Shown piece by piece: positions 21,121-32,300 of a DNA stretch of 64,000 nt. The first letter of the stretch is position 1. Each line of letters begins with the position of its first letter. Below the pieces are notes generated by a model, which was given only the letters and a program-made list of their open reading frames with translations, ran no database searches and was not told where the DNA came from. This DNA comes from Pascua guehoae (taxonomy: Eukaryota; Basidiomycota; Tremellomycetes; Trichosporonales; Trichosporonaceae). The stretch spans positions 882,702 through 946,701 of the forward strand of contig BCJX01000002.1 of assembly GCA_001600415.1 (NCBI GenBank). Reading direction: 5' to 3'. The position numbers and the translations under genes are program-made.

Positions 21121-22368
21121 CTAAGCCTGCTTTGTGATACGGGAGAGGAGGTCCGAGATGGTGTTTGCGTGGACGGCATTGTCGAGACTGCGAGCGGCGC
21201 GGGCGCCCTGGCCACGGACACGCTTTGCCTTTGGTCCGCCGAGGACACCCATGCGAGCCTCGGAGGGAGCCGACGAGACTGCGCGCTCACGGGCGACCCA
21301 GTCGCGTGATCCAATGTCGGCGGGAGCGTCATCGTCCTCCTGGACCTTGATGTCAAACTGGAACGACTCGAGGGGGCCAGGCCTGCGTGCAGACGAGTAG
21401 CCGTGCTCGAGCCAGCGCCTGCCGCCGCTTGCCTTTGTGTGGAGGCCGAGGACGCGGGCAGGGGCGACGAGGGTGGCCTCGTTGACGCGGAAGTTTGCGA
21501 TACCGCGGTCTGGGCGTTCGCGGGTGTAGTCGAAGGGTGCGAGGGTGGCGCGGTCCGAGATGCGGTGGGTGCCCGAACCACCTTCGGCGGTGAGACCACC
21601 GATACCAATGACCCAGTCCGTGTTCATGCCGTCCGAGGCGCGGCGGACGCCGCCGCGCGGCATGCGGTCCAGCACGCGGCCCTTGTGCACCCTCGAGCGG
21701 TCCGTGACGCCCGCGGGCGCAGACGAGTAGGCCAGACCGTGCAGTGGGTGCGGGCGGGGGAGGAGACGGTCCGATGCCGGCTCCGAGACCTCGGTGCTTG
21801 TGAGCTTTGTCTGGAACTCGGCCGTGGTCGTATCGCGCGTCAGGTTCTTGGCCGCCGCGTGCGACAGCGTCGCCTCCTCGGCAGGCGTGTTGGGCGCCGT
21901 ACTGCTCGACTCGCCAAAGACGGCCTCGCGCAGCTCGTGCCGGTTCGCCCGGATGTGCGCGAGGTACTTGTCAAACTGGGCCTCGGTCATGGCCTCGACG
22001 TTGGGCATCATCTGCGGCGCGGGTGCGGGCGCAGAAACCTCCTCGGCAAATGCAGTCTGCAATGACGCGCGCGCAGGCCCACGCCGCCTGTCCGCCTTGG
22101 CAGCCCATGGGACGGCGCCGTCACCCCACATGGCCATGAAGCGCGTCTCCTTTTCCGCAGACGCCCAGTCGGCGCCAATACCGTGGCCGGCATCGAGCGA
22201 CCGGACCTTGATGTAGCGTGATCCCTTGGCACGGTGTACTGGGAACTTGAGACCCCAGTCCTCGTACCGGTTAATCGAGCGCGCGTTCGAGGCGTACACG
22301 CGCGTGATCAGCGGGTCATGCGTGACAAACGCAGACCGCTTCAGCAGCTGGTTGAATGTAGACGACAT
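21121..22368 (-). CDS. Mitochondrial small-subunit ribosomal protein MRP51 (bS1m)
   Basis: Intronless frame of 415 residues. The N-terminal region (FNQLLKRSAFVTHDP, then RYEDWGLKFPVHRAKGSRYI and the following LDAGHG..ADW) matches the fungal Mrp51 family, a mitoribosome small-subunit component also linked in yeast to translation of COX2/COX3 mRNAs. Most of the remainder is low in recognised motifs, with Ala-rich linkers (APAPAP). The ATG at 22368 is chosen because the conserved region begins within 20 residues of it and the extension upstream is poor in protein-like sequence. A basic, acid-poor start is compatible with mitochondrial import. Confidence 0.75.
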   Translation of the reverse strand: MSSTFNQLLKRSAFVTHDPLITRVYASNARSINRYEDWGLKFPVHRAKGSRYIKVRSLDAGHGIGADWASAEKETRFMAMWGDGAVPWAAKADRRRGPARASLQTAFAEEVSAPAPAPQMMPNVEAMTEAQFDKYLAHIRANRHELREAVFGESSSTAPNTPAEEATLSHAAAKNLTRDTTTAEFQTKLTSTEVSEPASDRLLPRPHPLHGLAYSSAPAGVTDRSRVHKGRVLDRMPRGGVRRASDGMNTDWVIGIGGLTAEGGSGTHRISDRATLAPFDYTRERPDRGIANFRVNEATLVAPARVLGLHTKASGGRRWLEHGYSSARRPGPLESFQFDIKVQEDDDAPADIGSRDWVARERAVSSAPSEARMGVLGGPKAKRVRGQGARAARSLDNAVHANTISDLLSRITKQA

Positions 22369-23654
22369 TGTAGGCGGTGCGTGGTGGTTGAGAGAGAGAG
22401 AGGAAAAGAAATGTCGGCACCGGGCCGTCGCGGAGGCTGTGGCGCTGTCGTCGGCGTGGAGCAAAGTAGGCGAGCTCGGTGGTGTGTAGCGTCGGCGACG
22501 GCGATGGTGATGACGGGCGAGGTGGTCGACTGCCTCGGACTTTTGCAGTCAGTCTCAGTCGGAGGCGCTAGACGGTCGGCCACCCGAACACGTGGGAGAA
22601 AAACACGAAATTGATGCCGGAAATATTCACGGGTTGCCTCCGGCCAGGCTGCTGCTCGCTCGCACCCGTGCCCGCCCCGTCGCAAGGTATAAATGTCTGC
22701 GTTTCGATCCTTTCTTCTCTTTTCTTCAAATCACAAATTTTTCATCGCTCCATTAATTCCTTTCTCGTGTCGAGTCCCTCGGGTTCGCCCGCAGCGCGGC
22801 TAACACCACAAGAGAGGCCAGACAGGAGCGTCGAGCAAGGCAGCAATGCCAGCTACTTGATTAAAACAACTTTGTTGAGGTGAAAGCCGAGGACGCCGAG
22901 TCACCTACCGGTAGCTACATATCCGTTTCCAAGCGTGCGTTTGCGCATCAGACGTACGTACCCGAGATGGATGATATGAATTTGTGTGTGCTGTTACGTC
23001 GTCGACGTGGAAGGGCTGTAGAGAGAGGGAGGTTGGGGAGGCGCGAGCAGAACCCGGCGGCCAGGCGCGATTCGTCTACGCAGAAGTGAGCGTCTGCCTT
23101 GCAGCTACTGGCTGCCTGGGAGCGCAAGAGTTTGGAGACGTTGAACACGACCATGCAAGCGCGTACATGCAGACAAGCTGCGGACTATCCGCATTCGACA
23201 CGCGTGGCCGCTTGCTGCACACCAACCGCATTGTCGTGCTTGACAGGGGCCATGGTCCACGTTTGCATTGGTCGCCATTCGTGTCGACAACTCTGGCTGC
23301 CCAACGGCACGCACGGATATGCACGAAGCCTTGCCTGCTCGCTGCTAGCCCAGCTTCTGTGCATCCAACCCACAGTCGCTTCTGCATACCCTTAACTGTC
23401 CCCTTGCCCACCAGAGTCACCGCTATGCACACCGCACCACGCACCTCACTCCACACTGCCAAGTCTAGAAGCTTGCATTCTATCGATAAAGCAAGTACAA
23501 TAGGTGCACGACACTGAAGGTAAAACCACCAAGTGCGTTCAATGTTCGTCACCATCCCCCAAGATAGATAGAGATACCGTCCGTCTACCGTAAATCTAGC
23601 GAGCGAAGCAACGCACGCCTGGTGCTTGCTCCACTCGTACACGTGATGACCACA
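22369..23654. other. 1.3-kb intergenic region with a possible plus-strand promoter
   Basis: The MRP51 promoter should lie at the left. At 22687 a TATA-like ggtataaatg is followed by a strongly pyrimidine-rich stretch (tttcttctcttttcttcaaa, about 22712-22731), the layout of a plus-strand transcription start, but no convincing protein follows. The remainder shows no gene. Confidence 0.4.
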
Positions 23655-25240
23655 TTACGCCGTGGTCTCGTAACCGTTAGGGTTCTTGGTCTGGAAGTTC
23701 CACAGGTCACGGCACATCTGCTCGAGGTCGCACTTTGCGAGGAAGCCGAGCTCCTTCTCGGCGAGTGCGGGGTCGGCAGTGAGGTCGGGGACGTCGCCAA
23801 TCCTGGAGGGGGAAGGGTCAGTCCTCGTTCTCTCCATTGTCCACTCTATTGTTACTCACCTCCGGCCAACAATCTCATACTTGTAGTCAAAGCCCGTCGC
23901 CTTGCGCATGGCGTTGATCATCATGAGCACACTCTGGCCGCGTCCACGGCCGAGGTTGAAGGCGCGGAAGAGGCCGTCGTTCCTGGGGTCGCACTTTGCA
24001 AAGATGCTGTCCTCAATCTTGTCCTTTTGCATGGCGTCGAGGGCGAGAACGTGGCCCTGGGCGAGGTCCATAATGTGGAGGTAGTCGCGGACACAGGTCC
24101 CATCGGGGGAGCCTGGGTAGTCGTTGCCAAAGACCTTGAGGTCGGACTTTTCGCGGCCAATGGCCATTTGGGCGAGGAGGGGGAGGAGGTTTCCGGGCTT
24201 GCCACGAGGCTCTTCGCCGAGCTTGCCCGATGGGTGCGCGCCAGCAGGGCTAAAAGAAAGGTGGTTAGACACAAGACAATGGATGGGGTCGAGACAGACT
24301 GGGGGTTGACAAATGCACGTGCGGCGCCACCCGGGTGGCGGCCCGTGCGGGGCCGTGTCGTGCGTTGGTATGCTACACCAGAAGAAAAAAATGTTGCCAG
24401 ATATGACACGACACGGGCCACACACACATGCACATGCACATGGTCGGCACGCGGAACAACAGGTTGAAACTCACTTAAAGTAGCGGACCGAGACAGCCTT
24501 GAGCGGCTGCTTGCGACCCTCGAGCGTTCCCGAACGGCACACGTCCTGGATAATGTTCTCGACCATGCCCTTTGTGCGGCCGTAAGCAGACTCGGGCTTG
24601 ACAGGCGACGACTCGGGGATGGGGATGATCTCGGGCGTGCCGTAGACGGTTGCCGAAGACGAGAAGACAAAGTTGTTGCAGTTGTACTTGGCCATGGCCT
24701 GGGTGCGGCGTTAGTCGTGGGGTTGACGCGGGACGCTTTCGGTGGCTCACCTCGAGGAGCGTAATGCTACCTCCGACGTTGACGCGGTAGTACTCGAGAG
24801 GGAGCTCTCCAGACTCTCCGACCGCCTTCAATGCTGCAAGGTGGACCACGCCCCAGATACCGCCGGCGCTCTCGTACTTTGCGAACACGGCGTCGATCGA
24901 CGCAGAGTCGCGGAGGTCGGCCTTGATAAACACTGGCTGCGGGGCGTTGGGACTGGTCGTGTAAGTCGTGATGGAACATGATGCGTTGGTCGCCTGCTAG
25001 ACTCACCCCATCTCGTCGCGCGCAATCTCGGCGCAGCGCTTGACAGCCTCTGGGAAGGCATTGTGGCAGTTGTCGATCACGATCGGCAAGTACTGGCCCG
25101 AGAGGAGGAGCGACAGCACGACGTGCGAGCCAATGTAGCCGAGGCCACCGGTGACGATGATGGGCTGCGGGTGGTCAGTATGCACTGGTAGTGGAGACGG
25201 AAATGCAGGCACGTACCTTGAGAGAGTTATCGCGAGACAT
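23655..25240 (-). CDS. UDP-glucose 4-epimerase
   Basis: Minus-strand exons 25217-25240, 25007-25164, 24751-24952, 24475-24698, 23860-24249 and 23655-23802 give 381 residues, normal for the family. The NAD-binding glycine motif [11 protein letters not shown] is at about 12-22. DSASIDAVF and [13 protein letters not shown] follow, then the catalytic Ser/Tyr/Lys set within [11 protein letters not shown] and [11 protein letters not shown] (YxxxK), [12 protein letters not shown] made by an exon junction, and DYLHIMDLA. The enzyme interconverts UDP-glucose and UDP-galactose for the Leloir pathway and supplies UDP-galactose for glycan and capsule/cell-wall synthesis. It is a stand-alone epimerase: there is no aldose 1-epimerase extension as in yeast Gal10, and no other GAL genes lie nearby. 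The first exon is only 24 nt. Confidence 0.95.
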
Positions 25241-26249
25241 TGTGGTTGAATGGGTGGAAGAAGTTGGGGGAGGTTGCTTGGTGAAAACAAATAATCAAGT
25301 GGTCGATCTGTTTATGGGTTGTAAAGTTGTACGACTATCGGGGATGATCGCAGAAATCTCGACAAAAGGGGCCGGGGTGAGGGGTGAGGGTGGGGGTGAG
25401 GCCGAGTGGCTTGAGAGGGGCTTGAAACGTGCATCAAGAGCGGCCATACGGCGCTCATTATATACGACGAGCAACGAGGATATCCTCCGACCCTCCACGA
25501 CACTGGCTGTTGGGGTTCTACCGTTGCGTGACAACATGTTGACATTGAGAACAACATTCCCGTCCGCGAGCAAGAGATTCCCGTCCTGTTGAGAGAGAAT
25601 TCCCGTTCGTATCAACAAACCTTTGGCAATCTGAAAACTGGCTACCAAAACGTCACCTCGGCCCGCGTCTCCGCCCCGCGACGCCCCGCCTCGGACACTC
25701 TACCCCGGCCCGTTTGCCCCCCAAACGACAGACACCACAGGCCCATCGTTCCTGGTCGGTCGGTTGTCAGTTGGTTTTGATAACGCCCGGCGAGCTCGCC
25801 GGATATTAATTTTTGTTATTAAACAATTACACGTATATGCTAGTTTGATCCTCATGAGGGGCACATTGTGATGTACATTGCCGTGCCTGTAATTGGCCGA
25901 GGATCAAGAGTGAAAGCCGCGTGCCTGTTGTAAAGATGGACAGAGGCTATGCAAAATGCGCGCCTATTGAATGATTTGAGTGTCAAAATTTGGTTCCGCC
26001 CGCAAACCAGGCAAAAGTCTTTGTTTCGTGTCCAAAACCCACCCAGGCGGCCAGGCGACGACAAAGACGGAGAGAGACACTGGCCAAACGACGACGACGA
26101 CCACCACCACCTTGATCATTGCTATCATCCATCTCGACGCGATCGACGCCTCTCCCCTAAAATAGAGCATCGCCAGGCAGACACGGCGCGCCTCTCTCTA
26201 CCTCAATCCTATCTCCATTACCCTGCCCCATCGCCGTTGATCATCCACC
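25241..26249. promoter_or_regulatory. Bidirectional promoter region of the epimerase and RLI1
   Basis: About 1.0 kb between divergent genes. An attatatacg TATA-like site near 25456 is placed for the epimerase. An AT-rich patch (25801-25850) and ctctctctacctcaatc (about 26190-26206) lie upstream of the RLI1 start. No gene is seen within it. Confidence 0.45.
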
Positions 26250-28389
26250 ATGGCCGACAAGCTCACGCGTATTGCCATCGTCTCGGACGACAAGGTGCGT
26301 GGGGGTGGCAAAAGAGGTCCCCGCTTATGATTATTCATGCTGACCAATATAGTGCAAGCCAAAGAAATGGTGCGGCTCACATGCTCACATGCACGGTCTA
26401 CTGCCTTACTAACACGCCCAGTCGCCAGGAGTGCAAGCGCTCGTGCCCCGTCGTCAAGATGGGTAAGCTCTGTATCGAGGTTACCCCACAGGACAAGAAG
26501 GCGTACATCTCCGAGTCCTTGTGCATCGGTTGTGGTATCTGTGTCAAGAAGTGCCCCTTTGAGGCCATTCAGATTCTCAACCTCCCCACCAACCTCGAGA
26601 CGCACGTTACCCACCGTTACGCCGCCAACGCGTTCAAGCTCCACCGCTTGCCGACGCCTCGTCCCGGTCAGGTTCTTGGTCTTGTGGGCACCAACGGTAT
26701 CGGCAAGTCGACGGCGCTCAAGGTGCTCTCGGGCAAGCTCAAGCCCAACCTTGGTCGCTACGACAACCCCCCGGAATGGACCGACATTATCAAGTACTTC
26801 CGTGGTTCCGACCTCCAAAACTTCTTTACAAAGGTGCTCGAGGACGACATTGTGGCCGTTACAAAGCCGCAGTATGTCGACCAGATTCCCCGCTCGATCA
26901 AGATCCCCAAGATGACCGTCGGCAAGATGTTTGACCGCCAGACGCAGCTCCCCAACCGCGACCAACTCGAGGTGGACCTCGAGCTCAAGCACCTCCAGAA
27001 TCGCGAGGTGGCCCAGCTCTCAGGTGGTGAATTGCAGCGCTTCGCCATTGCCATTGCGTCGGTCCGCAAGGCCGACATTTACATGTTTGACGAGCCCTCG
27101 TCCTATCTCGATATCAGGCAGCGTCTCTCGGCTGCCCGTGTCATCCGCGGCCTTGTCACCCCGACCAACTATGTCATTGTCGTCGAGCACGACCTGTCGA
27201 CCCTCGACTACCTTTCCGACTTTGTCTGCGTCTTCTACGGTGTTCCCGGTGTCTACGGCGTCGTCACCATGCCTTACACTGTCCGCGAAGGTATTAACAT
27301 CTTCCTCGACGGCATGATCCCAACAGAAAACCTCCGTTTCCGTCAAGAGTCTCTCACGTTCCGCATTGCCGAGACTGTCGACGACGGGGTAAACGCCCCC
27401 AAGACCCAGAGCTACACGTACCCCAAGATGGACAAGACCCTCGGTGACTTTACTCTCCATGTCGAGTCGGGCGAGTTTTCGGAGTCTGAGATTATTGTTC
27501 TCCTCGGCGAGAACGGTATGGGCAAGACGACCCTCGTCAAGCTCCTCGGTGGAAAGCTCGCTCCCAACAATGTCGCCGACCAGCTGTCCCTCCGTGTCTC
27601 GATGAAGCCCCAGACGAGTGAGTAGAGTTTGAATCGGACGCCACGTGTATCTTGTTCACTAACTTTAGTTTCGCCCAAGTTTGACGGCTCGGTCCGCATG
27701 CTGCTCCTGAAGCGTATCAAGGCCATGTTCATGCACCCCCAGTTCAACACGGACGTGCTCAAGCCCATGAACCTCGAGGGTATCATGGACCAGGACGTTC
27801 AGACCCTTTCGGGTGGTGAGCTCCAGCGTGTCGCCATCTGTCTCGTCCTCGGTGTCCCCGCCGACGTCCTCCTTATCGACGAGCCCTCTGCCTACCTCGA
27901 CTCGGAGCAGCGTATCCTCGCGTCCAAGGTCATCAAGAAGTTTGTCATGTCGTCCAAGCGTACCGCGTTCATTGTGAGTTTTGGGCAAAGATTTTCGGCG
28001 ACGATCTTCACCAGTGAAGATCTTCGGATTTTTTTCGGATGTTTTTTCGGGTCGTCTTCCTCCTCCTCTTCCTCGACCACCTCCTTCAACCACCTTTCTC
28101 TAAAGTCTTTGCAACGTCGTCCATGAACTAACGAAGTGAGGTTGAACATGACTTCATCATGGCTACGTATCTAAGCGATCGTGTTATCGTGTTCGAGGGT
28201 ACGCCGGGTAAAGAGTCGTGGGCGCGCAAGCCGGAGGGTCTCCTGACCGGTATGAACCGTTTCCTCAAGTCGCTCGACATTACTTTCCGCCGCGACCCGA
28301 CCAACTACCGCCCACGCATCAACAAGCACGGCAGTCAGTTGGCCAACCAGCAGATTGCCGAGGGCCGCTGGTTCTACACTGAGGATTGA
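26250..28389 (+). CDS. RLI1: ABCE1/RLI1 iron-sulfur ABC ATPase (ribosome recycling factor)
   Basis: Exons 26250-26294, 26353-26369 (17 nt), 26422-27617, 27669-27973 and 28141-28389 give 603 residues, the normal ABCE1 length. The N-terminal ferredoxin-like region carries the expected cysteines ([16 protein letters not shown] assembled across two introns, then [13 protein letters not shown]). Nucleotide-binding domain 1 has GTNGIGKST and [12 protein letters not shown]; domain 2 has GENGMGKTT and [11 protein letters not shown] with [13 protein letters not shown]. The protein splits ribosomes into subunits after termination and acts in initiation and 60S export; it is essential in yeast. The last intron (167 nt) interrupts VEHDF, the switch-histidine region of domain 2. 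The start ATG has a good context (ccaccATGG). Confidence 0.97.
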
Positions 28390-29405
28390 AGAGGGGCATC
28401 GAGGTCGTAGAGAGCGCACGTGAGCTCGTTTTGAGCCTAAGGGCCTGGCATTGCATTGAGAGGGTGGCGGTCTGCCACACTGGGGCCTAAACAAGTGGGG
28501 CCACGGTGGTGTGGTTGGTGCCGCCGTCGGGGTTGCAGCCCTGCAGTAATACCTGCATCTAGACGGGTCTGTAATGCATCATTATCATTTGTCTTGACGG
28601 GCCGGTAGGAGGAGCGTGGCACTAGGGAGGGATGATGACTTTTGGGAAGCTCCAACCTACCGCCTGCTTCCCACATTGGCACAGCATGTTCATAAACACG
28701 CAGCACAAAATAGTCTGGCAGATAACTAGCTGCATGCTGCAGGTGTTTCCGGTAAGTCAGACTGCCACTTTCAGCTCGGGCCAAGCCGATGCCATCGTTT
28801 TGCCCACAACAGCATTGGATGTTTGCCGATCATCACGTGGTTTTTGCCACACCAGATGCACCAGATGATCAACACTGGAGAGGGTGACCCAGAGCGTCTC
28901 GTTCCTCGAACTCATGCACCGGGCGTGGGAATGATTCTAGCCCACGGGGTGTCATTCATCAGTCCTGCCCACATAAACCGTTGACGGAGCGAGGTCTGCT
29001 GCTCAAGCACAACACCGTCGCGAAGATGCTCGAGACTTTCTATAATATCTATATCTATAATATAACACAAAGATGCCCGAGACAAACCATGCGGAAGCTA
29101 CGTGGTCTCCACATGGCCACTGGGCTGGAGGGAACCTGAGGACTGGGCGTGGGTGTGTGTTTTTGTGTGTGTTGGGGGGGGGGGAGGGGGAGACCGGAGG
29201 ACACGAGCACCAGCACGGGGTCCAGACATGGGTGTACAATGGGCATGGGTTGCAGGCGTTTCTGGGGGCCAAGGCTGCGGCTTGCGCGAATGACTGTGCT
29301 CTAGCATCGTGCAAATTCATTTCTTCTCATTGCATGGTGCATAAGGCGCTATTTGCAGGTACATCTGTATCTCGACCTAATGCTATAGGAACATCGTATT
29401 TCTTT
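28390..29405. other. Intergenic region with one transposon-like end
   Basis: No gene is seen. At 28749-28795 the sequence caggtgtttccggtaagtca and the following actgccactttcagctcggg match the terminal sequence of the MITE at 49898-50116, without a detectable partner nearby. A G run (29173-29182) lies near the right side. Confidence 0.45.
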
Positions 29406-30052
29406 CTACTTTCCGTTGATACCGTACTCGGGCACCTGATCGGTGACCGCCGCAGTGGCCTCCGCATCGGCGACATCTGTCGAAGGAGGCGCCGCACTCT
29501 GTTCGTCGAGCGCTGTCGCCGCGCCTGCTGCGTGCTGCGGCTGCTCGGGGGTCTTGTTCTCAGCCATCTCATCGACCTTGTCGTCGTCTGTGCCCTCGAC
29601 TTGTTCGACAAAGGGGGACGACTCGCGATCAGCAGACGGCTGGATAGCGGCCCGCCACTCCGAAACCTACGCCGAGCGACGTCAGTGCCAGATAACAACG
29701 TAGGATAAACCTGTCCAAACTCACTGTCCGCTGGGTCTCTGTCACACTAGCCTCGGCGACTCCCTCTCCCGATTCAGCTCCGACTGCATCATCCGCCTAA
29801 AATATCAGACCAATAGACCAAATATGCATTACTCACACATGAGCCGTGGACAGACTCAACAGACTCGTCTGACGAGTCATCCTCGGTCGTCGCAGACGCA
29901 TCGGCCCTTGCCGGATGGGTGGGCGCAGGGGGAAAGGGGTCCCAGTCGACCGAGCTCAGTGGGGATATCGAGGCCGCCGAACGGAAGTTGCTGGGGTCCC
30001 AATCCCAGCCACGCGGTTCGGGGATGAGGAACGGACGGGGACGTGGGGGCAT
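29406..30052 (-). CDS. Small acidic protein of unknown function
   Basis: Three minus-strand exons: 29837-30052, 29725-29796 and 29406-29666, in phase, 182 residues. I do not recognise the family. It is Pro-rich at the start (MPPRPRPFLIPEPRGWDWDP), has a repeated Trp-Asp-x-Asp-Pro motif (WDWDPSNF, VDWDPFPP), and then becomes strongly acidic (EDDSSDESVES; GTDDDKVDEMAENK) and Ala-rich. There is no signal peptide or membrane segment, and it is probably largely disordered. The last two exons contain no long ATG-initiated frame of their own, so the gene is easily missed. The upstream in-frame ATG near 30195 is disfavoured because the intervening sequence looks like a (CAA)n 5' leader. Confidence 0.6.
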
Positions 30053-31054
30053 GAGGGGTTGTTGTTGTTGTTGTTGTAGAGTGTTGTTGGCAGACGTGAA
30101 AAGATGAGGGGGTGGTTGCAGATTGTTGTGGGAGAAGAGGTGTGAGAAGAGGAAATGTAAGACGCTAATGTCGAGTCGTTTTGTTGCGGCCATGGCCATG
30201 GGAACAGACTGACTCGACCACACGCCCCCCCGTGTGTGTTAGGGGCTGTGGGTCTCCATGGCAACCGGAGCATGGCCGCTGTGCATGTTGTGCATGTTGT
30301 GTGTCCCTCCTCGGCGCGGAACACTGTCATCGTGTCCGCCCATCCGCCCATCCGCCCATCTTCTCGTGCTTCTCTCAGACGTACGCTGACGGCTCCAAAC
30401 GTTCCCACATCCTCTCTCCATTGAAACGCTTCAATACCCATCCCCTTCCAACGCCGTTTACCGCCGAGTGAGAGATGGAGCGATATAGCGATGCATGTGG
30501 AATACAGTCTACCGAGATCGCCTATACACTGCGCGCCCGTGCGCACAGCTCGCTGGATCGAAGTGCGAGCTCGGGCGAGCTCAGGCCAACCAGCATTTAC
30601 CACCATTCTAATCCCTCACCTTCTGCGCAAAACAGCTACAACGACAACGGGAATGTCTGCGGCCATGTACGTTCAGTTGTGATAGAGACAGCACCTGTGA
30701 CTGCGCCACATTTGCGGCTCGGCGCCCGCACTCTTAAGAGTAGATCTCGGTATCTCCGTTCTTCAGGTTGCTCTATTCTCTAGTTTCAACAACAGAACTG
30801 GGGCCGAGAATCGATTAACCGCAAGGTAAACGACTTTTTACGTCCTGGGCCATCCTGCACCTCCTTGTCTACACACGCGCGCGTTTCAGTCCGAGATGCG
30901 CTCACCCCCACGCCAGAAGTGGTGCCCACGCCGCATGGTGTCGTTCGCCAAGTGCAATGGCGCAGGTGCCCAAGACGGGGATGACGACGAGGAGGACGAT
31001 TGCGGGAACGAAACCGAGGAGATTACATACTCAATAAACCCCACCGCCCCCTTT
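30053..31054. other. Intergenic; no gene supported
   Basis: A (caa)n leader of the preceding gene (30058-30075) and three copies of atccgccc near 30340-30358 are present. A frame at 30896-31099 is open but runs into a dispersed repeat and is not supported as a gene. Confidence 0.4.
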
Positions 31055-31187
31055 GTCAAAGTGGCACTTCTGCCACTCTCGCATCCATTTGCCACATAGC
31101 GACCATAGCGTCTCGTCTCCCTAGTTGTATATAACACTCATACCCTTCTAAATTATTCATGCATCGCTTCTTCTTTCATCTCGACAC
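31055..31187. repeat. Dispersed repeat, copy 1 (hairpin plus TATA)
   Basis: It begins gtcaaagtggcacttctgcc, which contains a 7-bp perfect hairpin (agtggca/tgccact), and continues to tatataacact and gcatcgcttcttct. The same ~140-bp arrangement recurs at 50937-51085, and its first ~35 bp are at 31966-32000. A 43-codon frame starts shortly downstream at 31198. The nature is unknown; it may be an LTR-like or SINE-like element. Confidence 0.7.
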
Positions 31188-31965
31188 CCTTCCAACCATG
31201 TCTACCTTCATCGCCCACCATTTTTCACTCAGGAGAGCGTTGGCTGAGGTTGCTGTCACTTCATATTACACGATACCAGTATTAGCACCGGTAATATCGT
31301 CAATAACGCCGGCGCTAGTACCTTAGGTATGTGGCATGGCATGACAGATATATTAGTAAGCAGAAAAACAGAGTGGCTCTGGGAGATATGCTGTTGCTAG
31401 TCCCGTTGGCTCTTTAGGGATTGAGGCAAGGAATTTCCACTCCTCCCTGAGGGCAGCGCCACATCTTACTGTATAATATACACACTTGCGGGTGGCGTCG
31501 GGGGCAAAAATCATGGAGAAAAGACATGTCAAACCTCGGTGAAGGGCGTAGGGCACGAATCAACACTGATCACCCACACCCACACATGAATGACGCCTAC
31601 ACAGGAAACCGTCTGTAAAGGACACTCCAGAAAAATACAGGCAACGTCGAGGAGAAAATTACAGGTTAACAGAGGAAGCAGATGTGCAGACATCATGTCC
31701 TCCACGGGTTTCCAGAGGGCACGGAACCGACGAGTGCTCTAACGACAATGACCCACCGGTTGCATCTTTCACAGGGCATGGCCGAGCAGGAAGACGCAAC
31801 ACATCCTGGTCTAGTAGCTGGCACCTGGTCGCGGGGGCTCCTTGTGATAAAACCGGATCTCCGAAGCACTCTAGACGTATTCATGACGGAAATAGGCAGT
31901 GTTTGCCAACTCGACGACATTAAGAATACTTTTGGGTCTGTTGCAAGAACAGCTCGTGGCTCTGA

Positions 31966-32045
31966 TTATCAAAGTGCCACATCTGCCACTCTCGTATCAA
32001 TATCGTCCTCAGTATCGGCGTATATATTGCCCTCATCATCCACGA
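31966..32045. repeat. Dispersed repeat, copy 3 (partial, diverged)
   Basis: It shares the order of elements with copy 1: tcaaagtg, a short hairpin (ccacatctgccactctcgta) and then a tatatattg site about 50 bp later. Confidence 0.45.
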
Positions 32046-32255
32046 CAACAAACTAAAAGGGTGTAGGCACTGCGCTGGACGAAGAGCATCCAGTCCCTCC
32101 TTCGACGACTGTCACCGACGCACCGACGCAGAGACACCGGCGCAGAGACTTTATTGAGCCTCGTTAGCAAAACCACCACCACCAACCCATTTCCTGAAGC
32201 AAAAGGCAAAAGGCAAAGGTCCAGGCATTACACGCCTGGCCAATGCTACTCGTCT

Positions 32256-32300
32256 ACATCGTAGGAGAGTCGAACTCCTGCCGCCACTATGGCAAAGTGG
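32256..32300 (-). pseudogene. 3' portion of a tRNA-Gly(GCC)
   Basis: On the minus strand an anticodon arm (CCACT, loop TTGCCAT with anticodon GCC, AGTGG), a variable loop, a perfect T arm (AGGAG-TTCGACT-CTCCT) and a 3' acceptor strand (ACGATGT) are present. The sequence that should form the 5' acceptor strand (ACATCGT) and D arm is absent: position 32301 onward does not match. It is probably a tRNA relic rather than a working gene. Confidence 0.6.

Noticed and set aside
21403..22065. Plus-strand frame of 220 codons opposite MRP51
   Set aside because: Antisense to a conserved mitoribosomal protein; no motif or splice support.
22880..23089. Plus-strand frame downstream of the TATA/CT-rich element
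   Set aside because: It has no ATG at its start, ends in low-complexity Arg-rich sequence and has no recognisable exon partner.
30896..31099. 67-codon plus-strand frame with an acidic stretch
   Set aside because: Its end lies inside the dispersed repeat (31055 on), and upstream splice options give different frames; no conserved feature.
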